Shown here: piece by piece, positions 26,028 to 38,445 of the stretch
Numbering within the stretch: position 1 is the stretch's first letter
Layout of the letters: each line of letters begins with the position of its first letter
NCBI RefSeq assembly: GCF_030052815.1
Contig: NC_079507.1
Span: 13,848,141-13,912,140 of the forward strand
Direction: 5' to 3'
Length of the DNA: 64,000 bases
Source of the DNA: Hevea brasiliensis
Taxonomy: Eukaryota; Streptophyta; Magnoliopsida; Malpighiales; Euphorbiaceae
The notes under the pieces: model-generated
What the model was told of the DNA's origin: nothing
Databases searched by the model: none
What the model saw: the letters and a program-made list of their open reading frames with translations, nothing else
Program-made: the position numbers and the translations under genes

Positions 26028-28071
26028 TGTAACATCCTCTCAGTAGCAACTCCGTACATTCTACTGTTCCGGTGACCGGTGTCGGTTCGGACAGCTAGAA
26101 CGTCCGGAAAAATATTTAAACTAAAGTTAGGAACCATAATTAACTCAAATATTAATAAGAAAAATTTAGGAAAAATTTTTGAAATAAAATACAACCAAGT
26201 TAAGCAGTAGGTGCCCAGCGATGGGTAACGAGTGAAGTTGCGGTTCTACGAGGAGCCCTAGACACAGGAAAAATTCATAAAATAATTTTTGGGACTCCAG
26301 AGAAGGGTCATTGAGGTTCCTATGGCATTAGAATGCCAAGAAAATATTTAGAAAAATTTTTCAATCGGTACAGACAATTTTGACCCGTTAAGCCAAACGG
26401 AGGGCATTTTGGTCATTTCGCCTTCAGAGGCGATTTTTGGCCGACTGGTCCAGTTGAGCAAATAATTATTATGATCTAAAATATGAATAAATATTGTTAA
26501 AAATTAAATTGAAAATGATTAGAAAAGAAAAGAAAAGAAAATGAAATAAAAGTCATATTTATGACATGAGCATGATGCAATTAAAATATTTTCACCCAAC
26601 CAAATTTTGACACATCATTATAAACTACTTTAACATGAATAAAAGGAGATAAAAATTGGAAAAAGTGGACAGCCATCTTCATCTTTGGGCTGCAGAAACG
26701 TTGAGAGAGAGAGAGAGAAGAAAAAAACTCCATGAAAGCTCTTGTTCAAAGCTTGATTTTCCCTAAGCTCTCCACCCCAAAACCCTAAACTTCCTTCACA
26801 AAAAATTATCCCTAAACCTTGAGGAAGCATAAGGCAGCAGAAATTTGAGGAAATTTTGAAGTTGGGCAAGTCCAAGTTAGGTCACAAGTGAGGTTAGTGC
26901 TTATTTATGCAAGTATTCCTTTTATTTCATGTTAGGAACTTGAAATTGATATGAAATGGTAAATTAAATGGACTAAATTCATGTGTATGTATACCATGAA
27001 TTTTTGGCAGCCCTAAGGAAGGAATGAATTAGATTGTTTTGATGGACTTAGAGTGAACTAGAGAGTATGTTTTAAGGTATATATATATATATGTAAGGAA
27101 TGAAAGTGATTAATTAAGGTATGTTGTGAACATTTATAGTGGGAATTAGGGTTTTGAGGAGTGAAATTTTGATTTGGCTTATGAAATTGTTAAAGAACAT
27201 TCTAATGGTCAATTAGTTACCATTTGAGGTAAGTTAATCATAAATTGAAGTGTACTAGAGTGTTACAAACCAAAGTGGTAGGCTGCCTAGTGACAGCAGC
27301 AGGGAGGCTGTGAGTCCAGCCCACTTAGACAGCCATAACTTTGGCTGTGTAGGTCCAATTGGTGTTTGGCCAATTGGACATGAAACTAGACTTATAATGG
27401 CACATTTTTGCTGAAGAAACCATGCCCAAAAGACCAAAGCAAGTGGACCAAAAGTTGGCCCCAATCCGGGTACCCTGCAAGCCAATTCTGCAGAATGACC
27501 AAATGAACAGTAACTGTTCATTTGGCCATAACTCACTGTAGAATGGGTCAATTGACCTGAAATTTTTACAGCAACAAGTTAAGACATAGACAAACAACTT
27601 TCATGAAGAAACCTACCCCAAATTATGACCAGAACCTAACCCAAATGGCAGTCACAGTCACTGTTCATGGTACTATAGATTTGGTAATTCTGCAGTTTTT
27701 CCAATCCGGCCAGCTGTGGTTTTTGGACCATATCTGGAGCTACAAAACTCCAAATGGAGTGATTCAAAAAAAGAAATTCAACTAGACAAAATAAGGAACA
27801 ACTTTCATGTTTACCATTTCCTCAAATTCTTAGTGTAACAGTCCCTAATGGAACAGTAAAGTTAGGGTACAAAATCTGAAATTTCTGCCCCCTTAGTGCT
27901 AAGCTTGGAAATGGATTTGGAGATTAATCCCAACAAGTTTTAAATGCAAAATGTGGTATGTTTGGAGTGTCAAAACCAATGTACCTATTTTCTATCCAAA
28001 AGTCAAAATTTTTGTTGACCAATGAGGTGAATAGTGACACCAAAACTTGAAATTCAAATGTGAAATCTAAA
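26028..28071 (+). repeat. Forward 5' half of a T2 LTR, cut at the LTR-PBS spacer copy
   Basis: 2039 bp of LTR ending GTGAAAT, then CTAAA and directly the reversed U5 end of the next LTR. CTAAA is the complement of the TTTAG spacer that separates the LTR from the primer-binding site, i.e. the first bases that a tRNA-primed minus strand would contain. It holds a donor-like GAG/GTTAGTGC at 26893 and a 5S-like segment near 26200-26240. Confidence 0.85.
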
Positions 28072-31000
28072 TGTAACACCCCTCACCCGACTACAGTGTA
28101 GCCGAGCAAAGTGTGCTACATTCGGTGCCGGAGCACCCTATCTTATCTTACTTTATTCCTTTCATAATTTGATCTCATTATATTTTAATATTAATTATTT
28201 TTTTGACGGAGAAACCAGCGGAGTTTCCCCTATTTTATTACCAGTTGACGTGTTTTACTATTTACCTATTTGAAAGTTTTAACAATATTTTCAGACATAA
28301 AGTCTTATCCATGCTAATCATAATTATCTCATCAATCATTCTCATAATTTTCTCATATTTCAAATCTCATTCATACATTTCAATTTCATAATCATTTCCA
28401 TGCATACTCAATTCGTATGTAAACATTCTCAAATTACATAAGCAAAATTTTCAAATTTCCTTAATTTACAAAATAATTACAAAATTTCATAATTTACATG
28501 ATATACAAATTAATTACAATTTGCTAATTTATATTACAATATAAGAAATAATTAACATACACAAAATACATGATATGCTTAATGTGAGCCCTATCTACAT
28601 GCATTGCTGAGGAGGTGACAACCTTTGACACTCTGCAGATCTGAACTCTCAAAATTTCCAGTCAAACGTCCAGTGGGTTCTAGCTTCAGTACCTACGCGA
28701 GGAAGCAATTCCATCGCGCTAAGCATTGCTGCTTAGTGGTGCAATAATATAACAAGGAAATAATATACAAATAAAGATAGACATAAAACATAATTCAAAT
28801 AATCAAGATTTATTTATACTTCACATGCGATTTCTAAAATTTAATGTGTTATATCCTAATTTAGTCTTCTTTGAAAGTGTTTATTTGCCAATGTCTGATA
28901 ATAATGTACAAAAAAATGATTTGAAAATAAAAAAGTTATTCTTATATTGTAATATACTCACATTTTCCATATTTATTTATGTTATAATTTTATTTGCTAA
29001 TCTTTTAGCATTTTCTCTATATTTGCTAGGTTGTCTCAGATTATTTCATAATAAGTAAATTTTGATATCTGTCCAGTTCATTTCGATTCTTTCTAATAAA
29101 TAACTATCCTAATTTATTTTAGGTCATCTTACTCATTTATTTTATTTAATTTCTAATATTTTTAATTGCTAATATTCTTAACTTATCTCAATAAATTAAA
29201 CTGCCCAAGTAACCTCTGACAGTGACTAAAAGCTGGATAACGGTCGTTGGCAGACCTTGCGCGGTGCCTCGGGCCGTCATACCATGGGGCGAGCGTCAAC
29301 CACGTATGCAGTCAGTATGGCTAAAAAGCCATGATAACACATAATCAGGCATAAAAGCCATGAATGTTGGCATAAAGCCATGAATACGGGCATAAAGCCA
29401 TGAATACGGGCATAAAGCCTCAAATACGGGCATAAAGCCTTTCGCAGTACTGCTAAAACAATACCCTATTGGCATGCCAATCTATCCAATCTGACACACG
29501 TGTCTAGGCAATACAAGGGCACATAATATCATTAAATATTAATATATGGTGTTTTATGACTTCATTATTTAATGATAAATTTTAATTATAATTCATACAT
29601 TCATTTGATCATTTATATGATCACAATTCACATCAATTATCCTTTTTTTTACCATTGTACTCAAAATACTTCTCCTCTCTACAATAACGAGAACTAATGT
29701 CTCATTCATACATTAATATGGTTCATTTATTCATTCATTATGTTATTCATATTGATCACACTTCTAAACAATGGTTCACATGTACCATTGTATTCAAAAC
29801 ATTTTTGCTTTCTCATTTATACATTTAAGAATCTACTTATGTAGTCACAAATTTTATATTTCAAGTTGAGTTATTAATATTTTATGAATTCCATTTGTGA
29901 TGGGCATGTAAGCCCTAACTATCTATTCACATCAATTAGGTGACTTATTTTTTATGTTTCAAGTAATCCATGAATATTTCATGGATTTCAAATTTATGGC
30001 CTTAATTTCTTTTTTAACAATTTTGACTAGGATGCATAATCCACATTTGTCATACAATTCTAAGCATTTAAGCTTAGAATTGGTTCTAGGTCTTCATCTT
30101 AATTTACTAATCATTTTGATTACTATTCACCTTACTAGTCAACCAAAATGTTGACTTTTTTATACTTAATGAATATATTAATTCTAATTACACCAAGATC
30201 CCACATTTTGAGTTTTACATTTGCTAGTATTAATTGCCAATTGCAATTTAAAGTCCCCTAAATGCATTTCTAATTTCACATTTGAATTTCAAGTTTTGGT
30301 GTCACTATTCACCTCATTGGTCAACAAAAATGTGACTTTTGGATAGAAAATAGGTACATTGGTTTTGACACTCCAAACATACCACATTTTGCATTTAAAA
30401 CTTGTTGGGATTAATCTCCAAATCCATTTCCAAGCTTAGCACTAAGGGGGCAGAAATTTCAGATTTTGTGCCCTAACTTTACTGTTCCATTAGGGACTGT
30501 TACACTAAGAATTTGAGGAAATGGTAAACATGAAAGTTGTTCCTTATTTTGTCTAGTTGAATTTCTTTTTTTGAATCACTCCATTTGGAGTTTTGTAGCT
30601 CCAGATATGGTCCAAAAACCACAGCTGGCCGGATTGGAAAAACTGCAGAATTACCAAATCTACAGTACCATGAACAGTGACTGTGACTGCCATTTGGGTT
30701 AGGTTCTGGTCATAATTTGGGGTAGGTTTCTTCATGAAAGTTGTTTGTCTATGTCTTAACTTGTTGCTGTAAAAATTTCAGGTCAATTGACCCATTCTAC
30801 AGTGAGTTATGGCCAAATGAACAGTTACTATTCATTTGGTCATTCTGCAGAATTGGCTTGCAGGGTACCCGGATTGGGGCCAACTTTTGGTCCACTTGCT
30901 TTGGTCTTTTGGGCATGGTTTCTTCAGCAAAAATGTGCCATTATAAGTCTAGTTTCATGTCCAATTGGCCAAACACCAATTGGACCTACACAGCCAAAGT

Positions 31001-32309
31001 TATGGCTGTCTAAGTGGGCTGGACTCACAGCCTCCCTGCTGCTGTCACTAGGCAGCCTACCACTTTGGTTTGTAACACTCTAGTACACTTCAATTTATGA
31101 TTAACTTACCTCAAATGGTCACTAATTGACCATTAGAATGTTCTTTAACAATTTCATAAGCCAAATCAAAATTTCACTCCTCAAAACCCTAATTCCCACT
31201 ATAAATGTTCACAACATACCTTAATTAATCACTTTCATTCCTTACATATATATATATACCTTAAAACATACTCTCTAGTTCACTCTAAGTCCATCAAAAC
31301 AATCTAATTCATTCCTTCCTTAGGGCTGCCAAAAATTCATGGTATACATACACATGAATTTAGTCCATTTAATTTACCATTTCATATCAATTTCAAGTTC
31401 CTAACATGAAATAAAAGGAATACTTGCATAAATAAGCACTAACCTCACTTGTGACCTAACTTGGACTTGCCCAACTTCAAAATTTCCTCAAATTTCTGCT
31501 GCCTTATGCTTCCTCAAGGTTTAGGGATAATTTTTTGTGAAGGAAGTTTAGGGTTTTGGGGTGGAGAGCTTAGGGAAAATCAAGCTTTGAACAAGAGCTT
31601 TCATGGAGTTTTTTTCTTCTCTCTCTCTCTCTCAACGTTTCTGCAGCCCAAAGATGAAGATGGCTGTCCACTTTTTCCAATTTTTATCTCCTTTTATTCA
31701 TGTTTAAGTAGTTTATAATGATGTGTCAAAATTTGGTTGGGTGAAAATATTTCAATTGCATCATGCTCATGTCATAAATATGACTTTTATTTCATTTTCT
31801 TTTCTTTTCTACTCATTTTCAATTTAATTTTTAACAATATTTATTCATATTTTAGATCATAATAATTATTTACTCAACTGGACAAGTCGGCCAAAAATCG
31901 CCTCTGAAGGCGAAATGACCAAAATGCCCTCCGTTTGGCTTAACGGGTCAAAATTGTCTGTACCGATTGAAAAAATTTTCTAAATATTTTCTTGGCATTC
32001 TAATGCCATAGGAACCTCAATGACCCTTCTCTGGAGTCCCAAAAATTATTTTATGAATTTTTCCCCAGGTCTAGGGCTCCTCGTTTCGAGAACCGCAACT
32101 TCACTCTGGTTACCCATCGCTTGGGCACCGGCTCGTTTAACTTGGTTGTATTTTATTTCAAAAATTTTTCCTAAATTTTTCTTATTAATATTTGAGTTAA
32201 TTATGGTTCCTGACTTTAGTTTAAATATTTTTTCGGACGTTCTAGGTGTCAGACAGGAACCGATCCACGAGCAGTAGAATGTCTGAGTTGCTCTTGAGAG
32301 GATGTTACA
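28072..32309 (-). repeat. Complete T2 LTR (4.24 kb)
   Basis: Runs from TGTAACATCC at 32309 to GGGGTGTTACA at 28072, the longest LTR in the window. It contains the paired hairpins (about 28706-28741), a minisatellite (29317-29450), a donor-like site at 31443 and a 5S-like segment (about 32090-32145). The polypurine tract at 32310-32325 and the inverted repeat at 32326-32345 adjoin it, so it is the 3' LTR of the minus-strand gag unit. Confidence 0.88.
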
Positions 32310-32480
32310 ACTCTTCCTCTTATTTAAATTTCGTCCTCGAAATTTCTTTGGAGTGTAGGTATCAAGATAATTCTTTTACCTTTCTATTGCTCCCTCTCTC
32401 TACTTCTTTTATATATATAGTACCATTTAGTCTTTCCGAATATATCATTATACACTTAGGCATATCATAAAGGAAATACT

Positions 32481-33358
32481 TTACCTCAAATTCACATCTG
32501 GGGCTTCTTGCTCCTTTCCGGCTTGGGTGACATTTGGAAGTGGTGTTACTATTGTACTTGGTCCTTCCACGGCCTCTGTCTGGGTCCGTGGTATATTCCT
32601 CTTAGGACAATCTTTCAGATGATGGTCTACGGCCCCACATCTAAAACAGGCTCTAGTCAATCCCCTACATTCACCTTTATGCCACTTGTTACAATGGCCA
32701 CATTTTCTTGCTTGTCCTGGCGCACTCACTACTAGCGTTTCTGGTTGATCTCTTCTAGGTATAGGCCTGGGTTTGGATCTCCTACTTTGATTAGATGTCT
32801 GGCTTAACTGTTCTCTCGGTCTTTTATTACTAGACTGTCCAAATTTCCTCTTTTGCTGATCACCACTCCTCTTTTGTTCCTCTTCATGAACACAGCTAAT
32901 ATATTTCTTTCTGAACTCTATCAGAAAGAATTCCCAAGTTACGTCGGCTGGTGGCACTACCTTGGTTACAATATCCCACCACCGATATGCAGCTTCTTGT
33001 AACAATGAAACAGCACACTCCAAACTCTGTTCTGGTGTGCAATAGAGCTGCTGCAAGACTCTTTTAGTCCTTTCTAACCAATACTCATTTTCTGAGAATC
33101 GTCTTCCTTTCTACCATTGAAATCTACAGCTCTATATTTCCTAATTTTTCCTAGAGGTGATTTCCGCTGAAGCGATGGTTGAATAACCCCAGTCATCTGT
33201 CCGAAGAATTCAGTCATCTGCTCAAACAAGGCCTGTTGGGGTTGTACAGGCACCTCTTGCACTAGTGGAGCAGGATCTCCCTGATTTCCAATATCACTCC
33301 CAGTCGGGATACGACTTACTACTTCTTCCTCTACTGCCCTCTGCGATTCTGAGTCCAT
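32481..33358 (-). pseudogene. T2 gag (gag-only family)
   Basis: Starts MDSESQRAVEEEVVSR at 33358. A frameshift near 33060-33074 is followed by a 191-codon frame with the Gag capsid motifs (LLQEAAYRWWDIV, FFLIEFRKKYI), a basic linker, a first Cys/His cluster (CGHCNKWHKGEC) and a CCHC knuckle (CFRCGAVDHHLKDC), ending EAPDVNLR and a stop. That end aligns with T1 just before protease. Only about 170 bp separate it from the LTR, so protease, RT and integrase are absent by design of the family. It must rely on Pol supplied in trans, T1 being the obvious donor. Confidence 0.88.
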
Positions 33359-33483
33359 ACCTTAACCTAAAATAACCAAGAAAATAGATCTGCATTAGTG
33401 TCACCTCAACTCATATGAATGCAATGCATGTCATGCACACAATCTTATTCTATCTGTCTATGCCTAGGAACGCCTAAACCGCG

Positions 33484-33499
33484 CTCTGATACCACTAAA
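33484..33499 (-). promoter_or_regulatory. T2 primer-binding site
   Basis: Minus strand TTTAG then TGGTATCAGAGC, next to the palindrome that replaces the 5' LTR. Confidence 0.85.
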
Positions 33500-33617
33500 T
33501 GTAACACCCCTCACCCGACTACAGTGTAGCCGAGCAAAGTGTGCTACATTCGGTGCTCCGGCACCGAATGTAGCACACTTTGCTCGGCTACACTGTAGTC
33601 GGGTGAGGGGTGTTACA
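33500..33617. repeat. Perfect 118-bp palindrome made of T2 U5 ends
   Basis: Two 57-bp arms (33500-33556 and 33561-33617) are exact reverse complements around the loop TCCG. Each arm is the last 57 bp of a T2 LTR. The fold point GGTGC/TCCG/GCACC is itself a natural hairpin in the T2 U5 region. The right arm forms the integrated end of the element. Confidence 0.97.
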
Positions 33618-35410
33618 AATATGGTGTCTACAATTTGTTTCCCCTTATGCCTTGTGGGCTTGTGTGTCCAGTGCAAAGAGAAATGCTCCTAGCTCTTCCC
33701 CTCCTCTATAGGAAGCATAAATAAGCATGTTTTCCACCACTTTAGTGCGAATGAAAGATCCATAAACAAGGTGAAATTGTTCTTCACAGTGAAGTAGCAA
33801 AATTCAGCATTATCCTAAGAAAAAAGCTTGTGGCAATTATGGAATGACTTAGTGGCAGCAACTAGATTCTTCTCTCGACAAATCACGACGAAGGCCACTA
33901 AGGTCCGCCAGCAGTTAGGATGCAACTGAGAGATGGAAATGTTGAAGAACTAAAGGACTTCCACAAAAAAAAGTCTAAAGGAAACCTCAATCTTGCTTTT
34001 AACTATTCTTCATAAATAATAATGGAATTACCATAGGAGAGTATGTCATTAACCCGCATATGATCCTTCAGTTAGTAAGTAAGAACATACGATGGCAAGT
34101 TGTACCAAGCTAAAATGCCACCAATTTGATCTCTAATAAGTAGGCTAGCTAGCATGCTGACTTTTATAGCCCCTTTAAGGATCTCCTCCCTTTCTGGCTA
34201 TAAAGAAGAGCTAAATGATAAGGACCAGATGGACCTAGACTATTAGGCTTTGCGGCTGGCCCTTCTCCCCTAATAGCCATTATCGCTTACCTTGATTGTT
34301 CAATTATTTGTCGAGAAGTTTCCTCTTTGGCATTAGTTCCTCCCAAGGAGGAGTAGTTAGGTCAAAGGAGTCCTCTATGGTATCTTAGCCCAAATATGAG
34401 ACTTGGGTACTCTTTGAAAGGAGAAATTAGAAGGAGAAAGAAAAAAAGGCAAATAAATAAAAGACGTTTACCTCAAAAACCCTAAAGAAGAACTTTTCCT
34501 GGACGATAAGACAAGCTAAATCTCCAATGAAAGAAGCAAAGTAGAGAAAGAGAGGAAGGAAAATGGTAAAAAGCATGAAAATGAAGCAAGTATTCATGCT
34601 CACACATATATAACAGATGTAATAAATGAGAAGAATGCTCAAAATGCCAAGCAAGACACTTGGAGCATCATGCTAGCATGATTAGCACATGAATCTCCAA
34701 ATAACAAATCTTTTCAAATTCCACCAATCATCTAAAGGCACCCAAATTGAAGCAATGGCAAACACTCATAACAAAATAAAAATTCCTATCAATTAAGGTC
34801 ATTGAGCTTAAAGACTCGGATACTTGTAGGGGGACTACTGATATTACTACTACTAAAATAATGGTAAGAGATGAGTAATAAATAACCAAGTAATGGGTAG
34901 TGAGCAATCTGAACTAGATGATACTCGGACATTCAGACGAGAGAGTTACATGCTTAAGCGATACTCGAATCACTTTTAAGGATAAGGATCTTGAGAATCT
35001 GCCATGATCATAATCCCATCCGTATGAGGACTCGACCAGCAGAGTAAACTCCTAGTTTTACTCAACCATAGACTCCTAGTTTTACTCAACCATAGACTCC
35101 TATTCCTAATAGGAATTCACATCAAAGGCCTATATAAGGGCCATTAGGTATGCACACTACTCAATTTTTCCCCATCCATTCTATAGTCTAGTTCTTATCA
35201 CTAACTTAAGCATTAGAGAGGTGGCCATCTAACCCACCTGGTGCTCTTCTCTTTTGTTGATCCTTAAACCAACATCCATAACCCACTAAAAGGAGAACAG
35301 CATCAAGAACAGTGCAAATCTCATAAGCCTAAACCACCTTTGCTTTTCTGAGAACACAACTTATCCTAAGATACCCAATGAATTTTCCCTTTTGAAACCT
35401 TACTAACCCA
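33618..35410. other. Unassigned intergenic DNA with a short tandem repeat
   Basis: No gene recognised. The frames here (for example 34427-34654, minus) are low-complexity and unsupported. A 24-bp unit beginning ACTCCTAGTTTTACTC is tandemly repeated at 35048-35071 and 35072-35095, with a partial third copy. TATATAAGGGCC at about 35131 and a GGGGGACTACTG motif near 34833 suggest a decayed LTR of another gypsy family, but no boundaries or duplication could be fixed. Confidence 0.45.
35048..35101. repeat. 24-bp tandem repeat, 2.3 copies
   Basis: Two exact 24-bp units and six bases of a third, seen directly. Confidence 0.9.
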
Positions 35411-36620
35411 CTAAAATGATTGATTCATATGATGCATTTCATCACATAAAGATAGGGTCATATCAAAGTAACTCATAACATAAGTTATGATAGATTGAGC
35501 CACTGATTTAATTAAAATTTCCTTACCCGCTTGAGATAAAAACTTCTCCTTCCAACCCTTCACTCCCTTCCACACCCTATCTTTAACATAACTGAAAATT
35601 TCTTTAAGTGAATGCCTAACCATGTAGGGGAGATCTAAATATCTTGAATTCCCCACCACCACTTGCACTCTAAAAAAATTAGTAATCAGAGCTTGAGTAT
35701 TAGTAGGAACACCAATACTAAATGAAATAGTAGATTTGTCAAATTAATTCTCTATCCTAATGCTGCCTCATACTTACTAATAATCTATTTAATTTTTCTC
35801 ATATGCACCTCAAACAGCTTTAGCAAAAATTAAACAATCATTTGCAAAAAATAAGTGTGAAACTTAGGGATTTCCTATCCAAACTTAAGCATTATCAATC
35901 TCATTCCTAGCTGTAGCTTAGTGAATCAATATTAAGAAACCTTTAGCATAGAGTAAGAAAAGGTAAGGCGGCTATGGATCGCCTTGCGGTAAACCCTACC
36001 TAGCTTAAGGAAACCAAAAGGGTGACCATTAACCAAGACTAGAGTGAAATAATGGAAACACACGTCATAATAAGTCTAACAAACTGACTAGGGAAGCCCA
36101 TTTAAAGCATCATTTTCTCTAGATAATTCCATTTCACCTGATTATAAGCCTTACTCATATCTAGCTTCAAGGCCAAAAAACATTTTTTTCCCTTTACACC
36201 GAGATTTAAGCAAGTGGAAAATCAAAAGCTAATAAAGCATTGCACAAAAGAGGCATTTACTTATTACAGAGATGGTGTGATTTGATTCTTTTTATTTACC
36301 ACTCTCAAGTCTTAGAAGAAAGACACATTAGTCGAGATAGAAAGATTTGAAATAACTCTATCTTGAAGGTGAAGTTTATGAATAAAACAATTCCTTTTGT
36401 CAAGTATCCCTAATTAATGCAGCCTCAAATGCTTTAATTATCAATTCTAGCATTGAACAAAAGGTTACATCTATGCCTATGGCTATGGGTTCTATATTGC
36501 AAGTTAACCTTACCCTACTAGTACCAATAGGCAGTACAGAGGGAGAAGCACTATGCTTAGGAATCAACAACACAAAAATTTTATTAGAAATCATCCCTTT
36601 CTTTATTAGGATTGGGACTA
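35411..36620 (-). pseudogene. Non-LTR (LINE) reverse transcriptase relic
   Basis: Read on the minus strand from about 36620 to 35411 with many frame changes. Segments resembling plant L1-type ORF2 appear in the right order: a KIFVLLIPKHS-like segment (about 36550), a degraded GLEARYE segment (about 36150), LVLVNGHPFGF (about 36030), a YLFLLYAKGF-like piece (about 35960), a decayed catalytic region (about 35840) and, best preserved, YLDLPYMVRHSLKEIFSYVK followed by VWKGVKGWKEKFLSQAGKE and IKSVAQSIITYVMSYF (35411-35668). It copies RNA at nicked target DNA in active elements. This copy is dead and has no visible 3' tail. Confidence 0.75.
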
Positions 36621-36839
36621 AGAGGAATGGTTAGGACAATAAACATCCATCTTGTTCGTACTTTAGATACCCATACAACCATCAAAGATTGTTAAAGTGA
36701 TTAATTCCTAAAAATTAAGGAAGATTAAGGACAAAGAAATTATTGGAGTTAACTTAATATTTTTATCTAGTATCAACATGCTTGATGTTAAGAAAAGATC
36801 TTTAGTAAGAAGTTTGGCAAGAGATTTCTTGTAAAAAAA

Positions 36840-37565
36840 ACTAGCCCTGCTCAATTTATAATGAGAATATTTCACTCCTCTTTTTATTCTATGTTATGTA
36901 TTATTCTCATTATGCACATAAGGAAGGAGCCATATGAGATGAAAATCTCACATACGGTTCTGGAATAGAGATTCTTTCAATGAAATGATGACTACAAAGA
37001 ATGTCTATTCAATTTGAGGGAAATTATGCAGAAGCTTTATAGAATTATTATGAAGCTATGTGGCTAGAAATTGATCCTTATGATCAAAGTTATATACTTT
37101 ATAATATAGGATTTATTGACATAAGTAATGGAGAGTATACAAAAGCTTTGGAATATTATTTTTGGGCACTAGAACAAAACCCCTTCTTACCACAAGCTTT
37201 AAATAATATGCCCGCGATTTATCATTACGTGTAACTATCTCCACTATAGAAAAAAAAAAGAACAAATTTATTAGAAATAGGCTTCCTATATATGCATCAT
37301 CCAAAACAATGATTTTTATCAGTTGTAGCACAGAAAACAACTTCATAGAAGTCAAAATGTAAAGAAAAACATATGCCTAGATACTTTTTTCTATGGAAAA
37401 AGGATCTAATTGATAAAGGAAGCATCATAAAGATCAATTAGCATTATTTTTTGCTACTACAATGAGAACTACATATTTATATCATAATATGAGAAAAAAA
37501 GTTAGGAATCAACTTATGTAAGAGAGTCGATCCCCTAAAGTATTGAGTAGCAGTATAGCAATAAA
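36840..37565 (+). pseudogene. ycf3: Nuclear plastid DNA: ycf3 intron 1 end, exon 2, intron 2 start
   Basis: Plastid ycf3 (photosystem I assembly factor, pafI) fragment. Group II intron 1 domain V is at about 36928-36961. Exon 2 (37001-37228) reads MSIQFEGNYAEAL, then a stop where Gln is expected, then [21 protein letters not shown] and [20 protein letters not shown]. Intron 2 starts GTGTAACT at 37229. Arg-to-Trp and Arg-to-Gln changes and Gln-to-stop are the C-to-T/G-to-A changes expected of methylated nuclear DNA. The left edge of the insertion is approximate. It continues at 62243 after the nested stack. Confidence 0.9.
36928..36961 (+). other. Group II intron domain V (ycf3 intron 1)
   Basis: GAGCCATATGAGATG, ATCTCACATACGGTTCT pattern: a domain V hairpin, the catalytic core of group II introns, one base away from the usual GAGCCGTATG form. 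Confidence 0.8.
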
Positions 37566-38445
37566 TGTGACACCCCTCACCCGTCTACAATGTAGCCGAG
37601 CAAGGCATATCACACTGTGTGCCAGAGCACCTTATCTTATCTTATTACTATTTCCAGTTCTTAATTTATATATCAAAAAGCTTTTAATGAAGTGTATGTT
37701 ATGTACTGAAATTTTGGTTCATTTGGGATTTTGAAAATTTTTCAAAAAATTCGGCAGAGTGCTGACTAAAATTTGAGAAAAATAGTTCTTCAAAAAAACC
37801 TATTAAAACACTCCCAATATAATTATCATCTCTGCAACTCCAATAAGAATCAACACAAGTTCAACTCAACATTTCATTCACACCTTCATCGTATCCATTT
37901 TGTCATTTTATTTGTCATATATGTATCTTAGTTCCCATATTCATTTCCATACAATTACATTCATACTCAACTCATATATCAAAATTTTCAAATTTCATTA
38001 ATTTACATAATTTACAAATTAATTACATAAATTCATAATCTACATGATATACAAATTAATTACATATGAAAGAGCTAGTTTCTTAATTTACATCATATAC
38101 ATATTAAGTTCAATTCCTTAGTTTACATTACAATGTAAGAAATATTTATAATATACAAAATACATTAACATGACTTATATGGGCCCTATATACATGCATT
38201 GCTGAGGAGGTGACAACCTTGGACGTTTCTGCATATCCAAACTCTAAAATCCCTGTCTAATATCCACTGGGCTTTATCTTCAGTACCTGCGTGAGAAAAC
38301 AAATCCATCGCGCTAAGCATTGCTGCTTAGTGGTGCAATAATATAACAAGAAAATAAAATATACAAATAAAAATAGAGTCTAATTTGTGTAATCAAGAAT
38401 TATTTTCATTTCATATGGAATTCTTAATATTACTTTATCTTTTTC

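Larger units (their letters stand above)
26028..33617 (-). mobile_element. Rearranged T2 gag-only element with inverted interior
   Basis: It is bounded by a perfect TSD AATAT (26023-26027 and 33618-33622). The left end is a forward LTR start (TGTAACATCC) and the right end a forward LTR end (GGGGTGTTACA), as in a plus-strand element, yet the whole interior (complete LTR, polypurine tract, gag, primer-binding site) is on the minus strand. In order: forward LTR 5' half 26028-28066, CTAAA, complete reverse LTR 28072-32309, reverse internal region 32310-33499, palindrome 33500-33617. The two 2.04-kb arms (26028-28066 and 30273-32309) are almost identical by eye. Confidence 0.88.

Noticed and set aside
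27255..27597. Recurring 90-105 codon frames in many LTRs (for example GPTFGPLALVFWAWFL at 7047, 13727, 18524, 27255, 30787, 39639 and 53090)
   Set aside because: The same DNA is simply part of every T1/T2 LTR. The frames differ in start and end between copies, overlap in two registers, and lack any recognisable domain.
34427..34654. Small membrane protein at 34427-34654 (minus)
   Set aside because: Hydrophobic low-complexity translation of AG/CT-rich DNA with no start context or homology.
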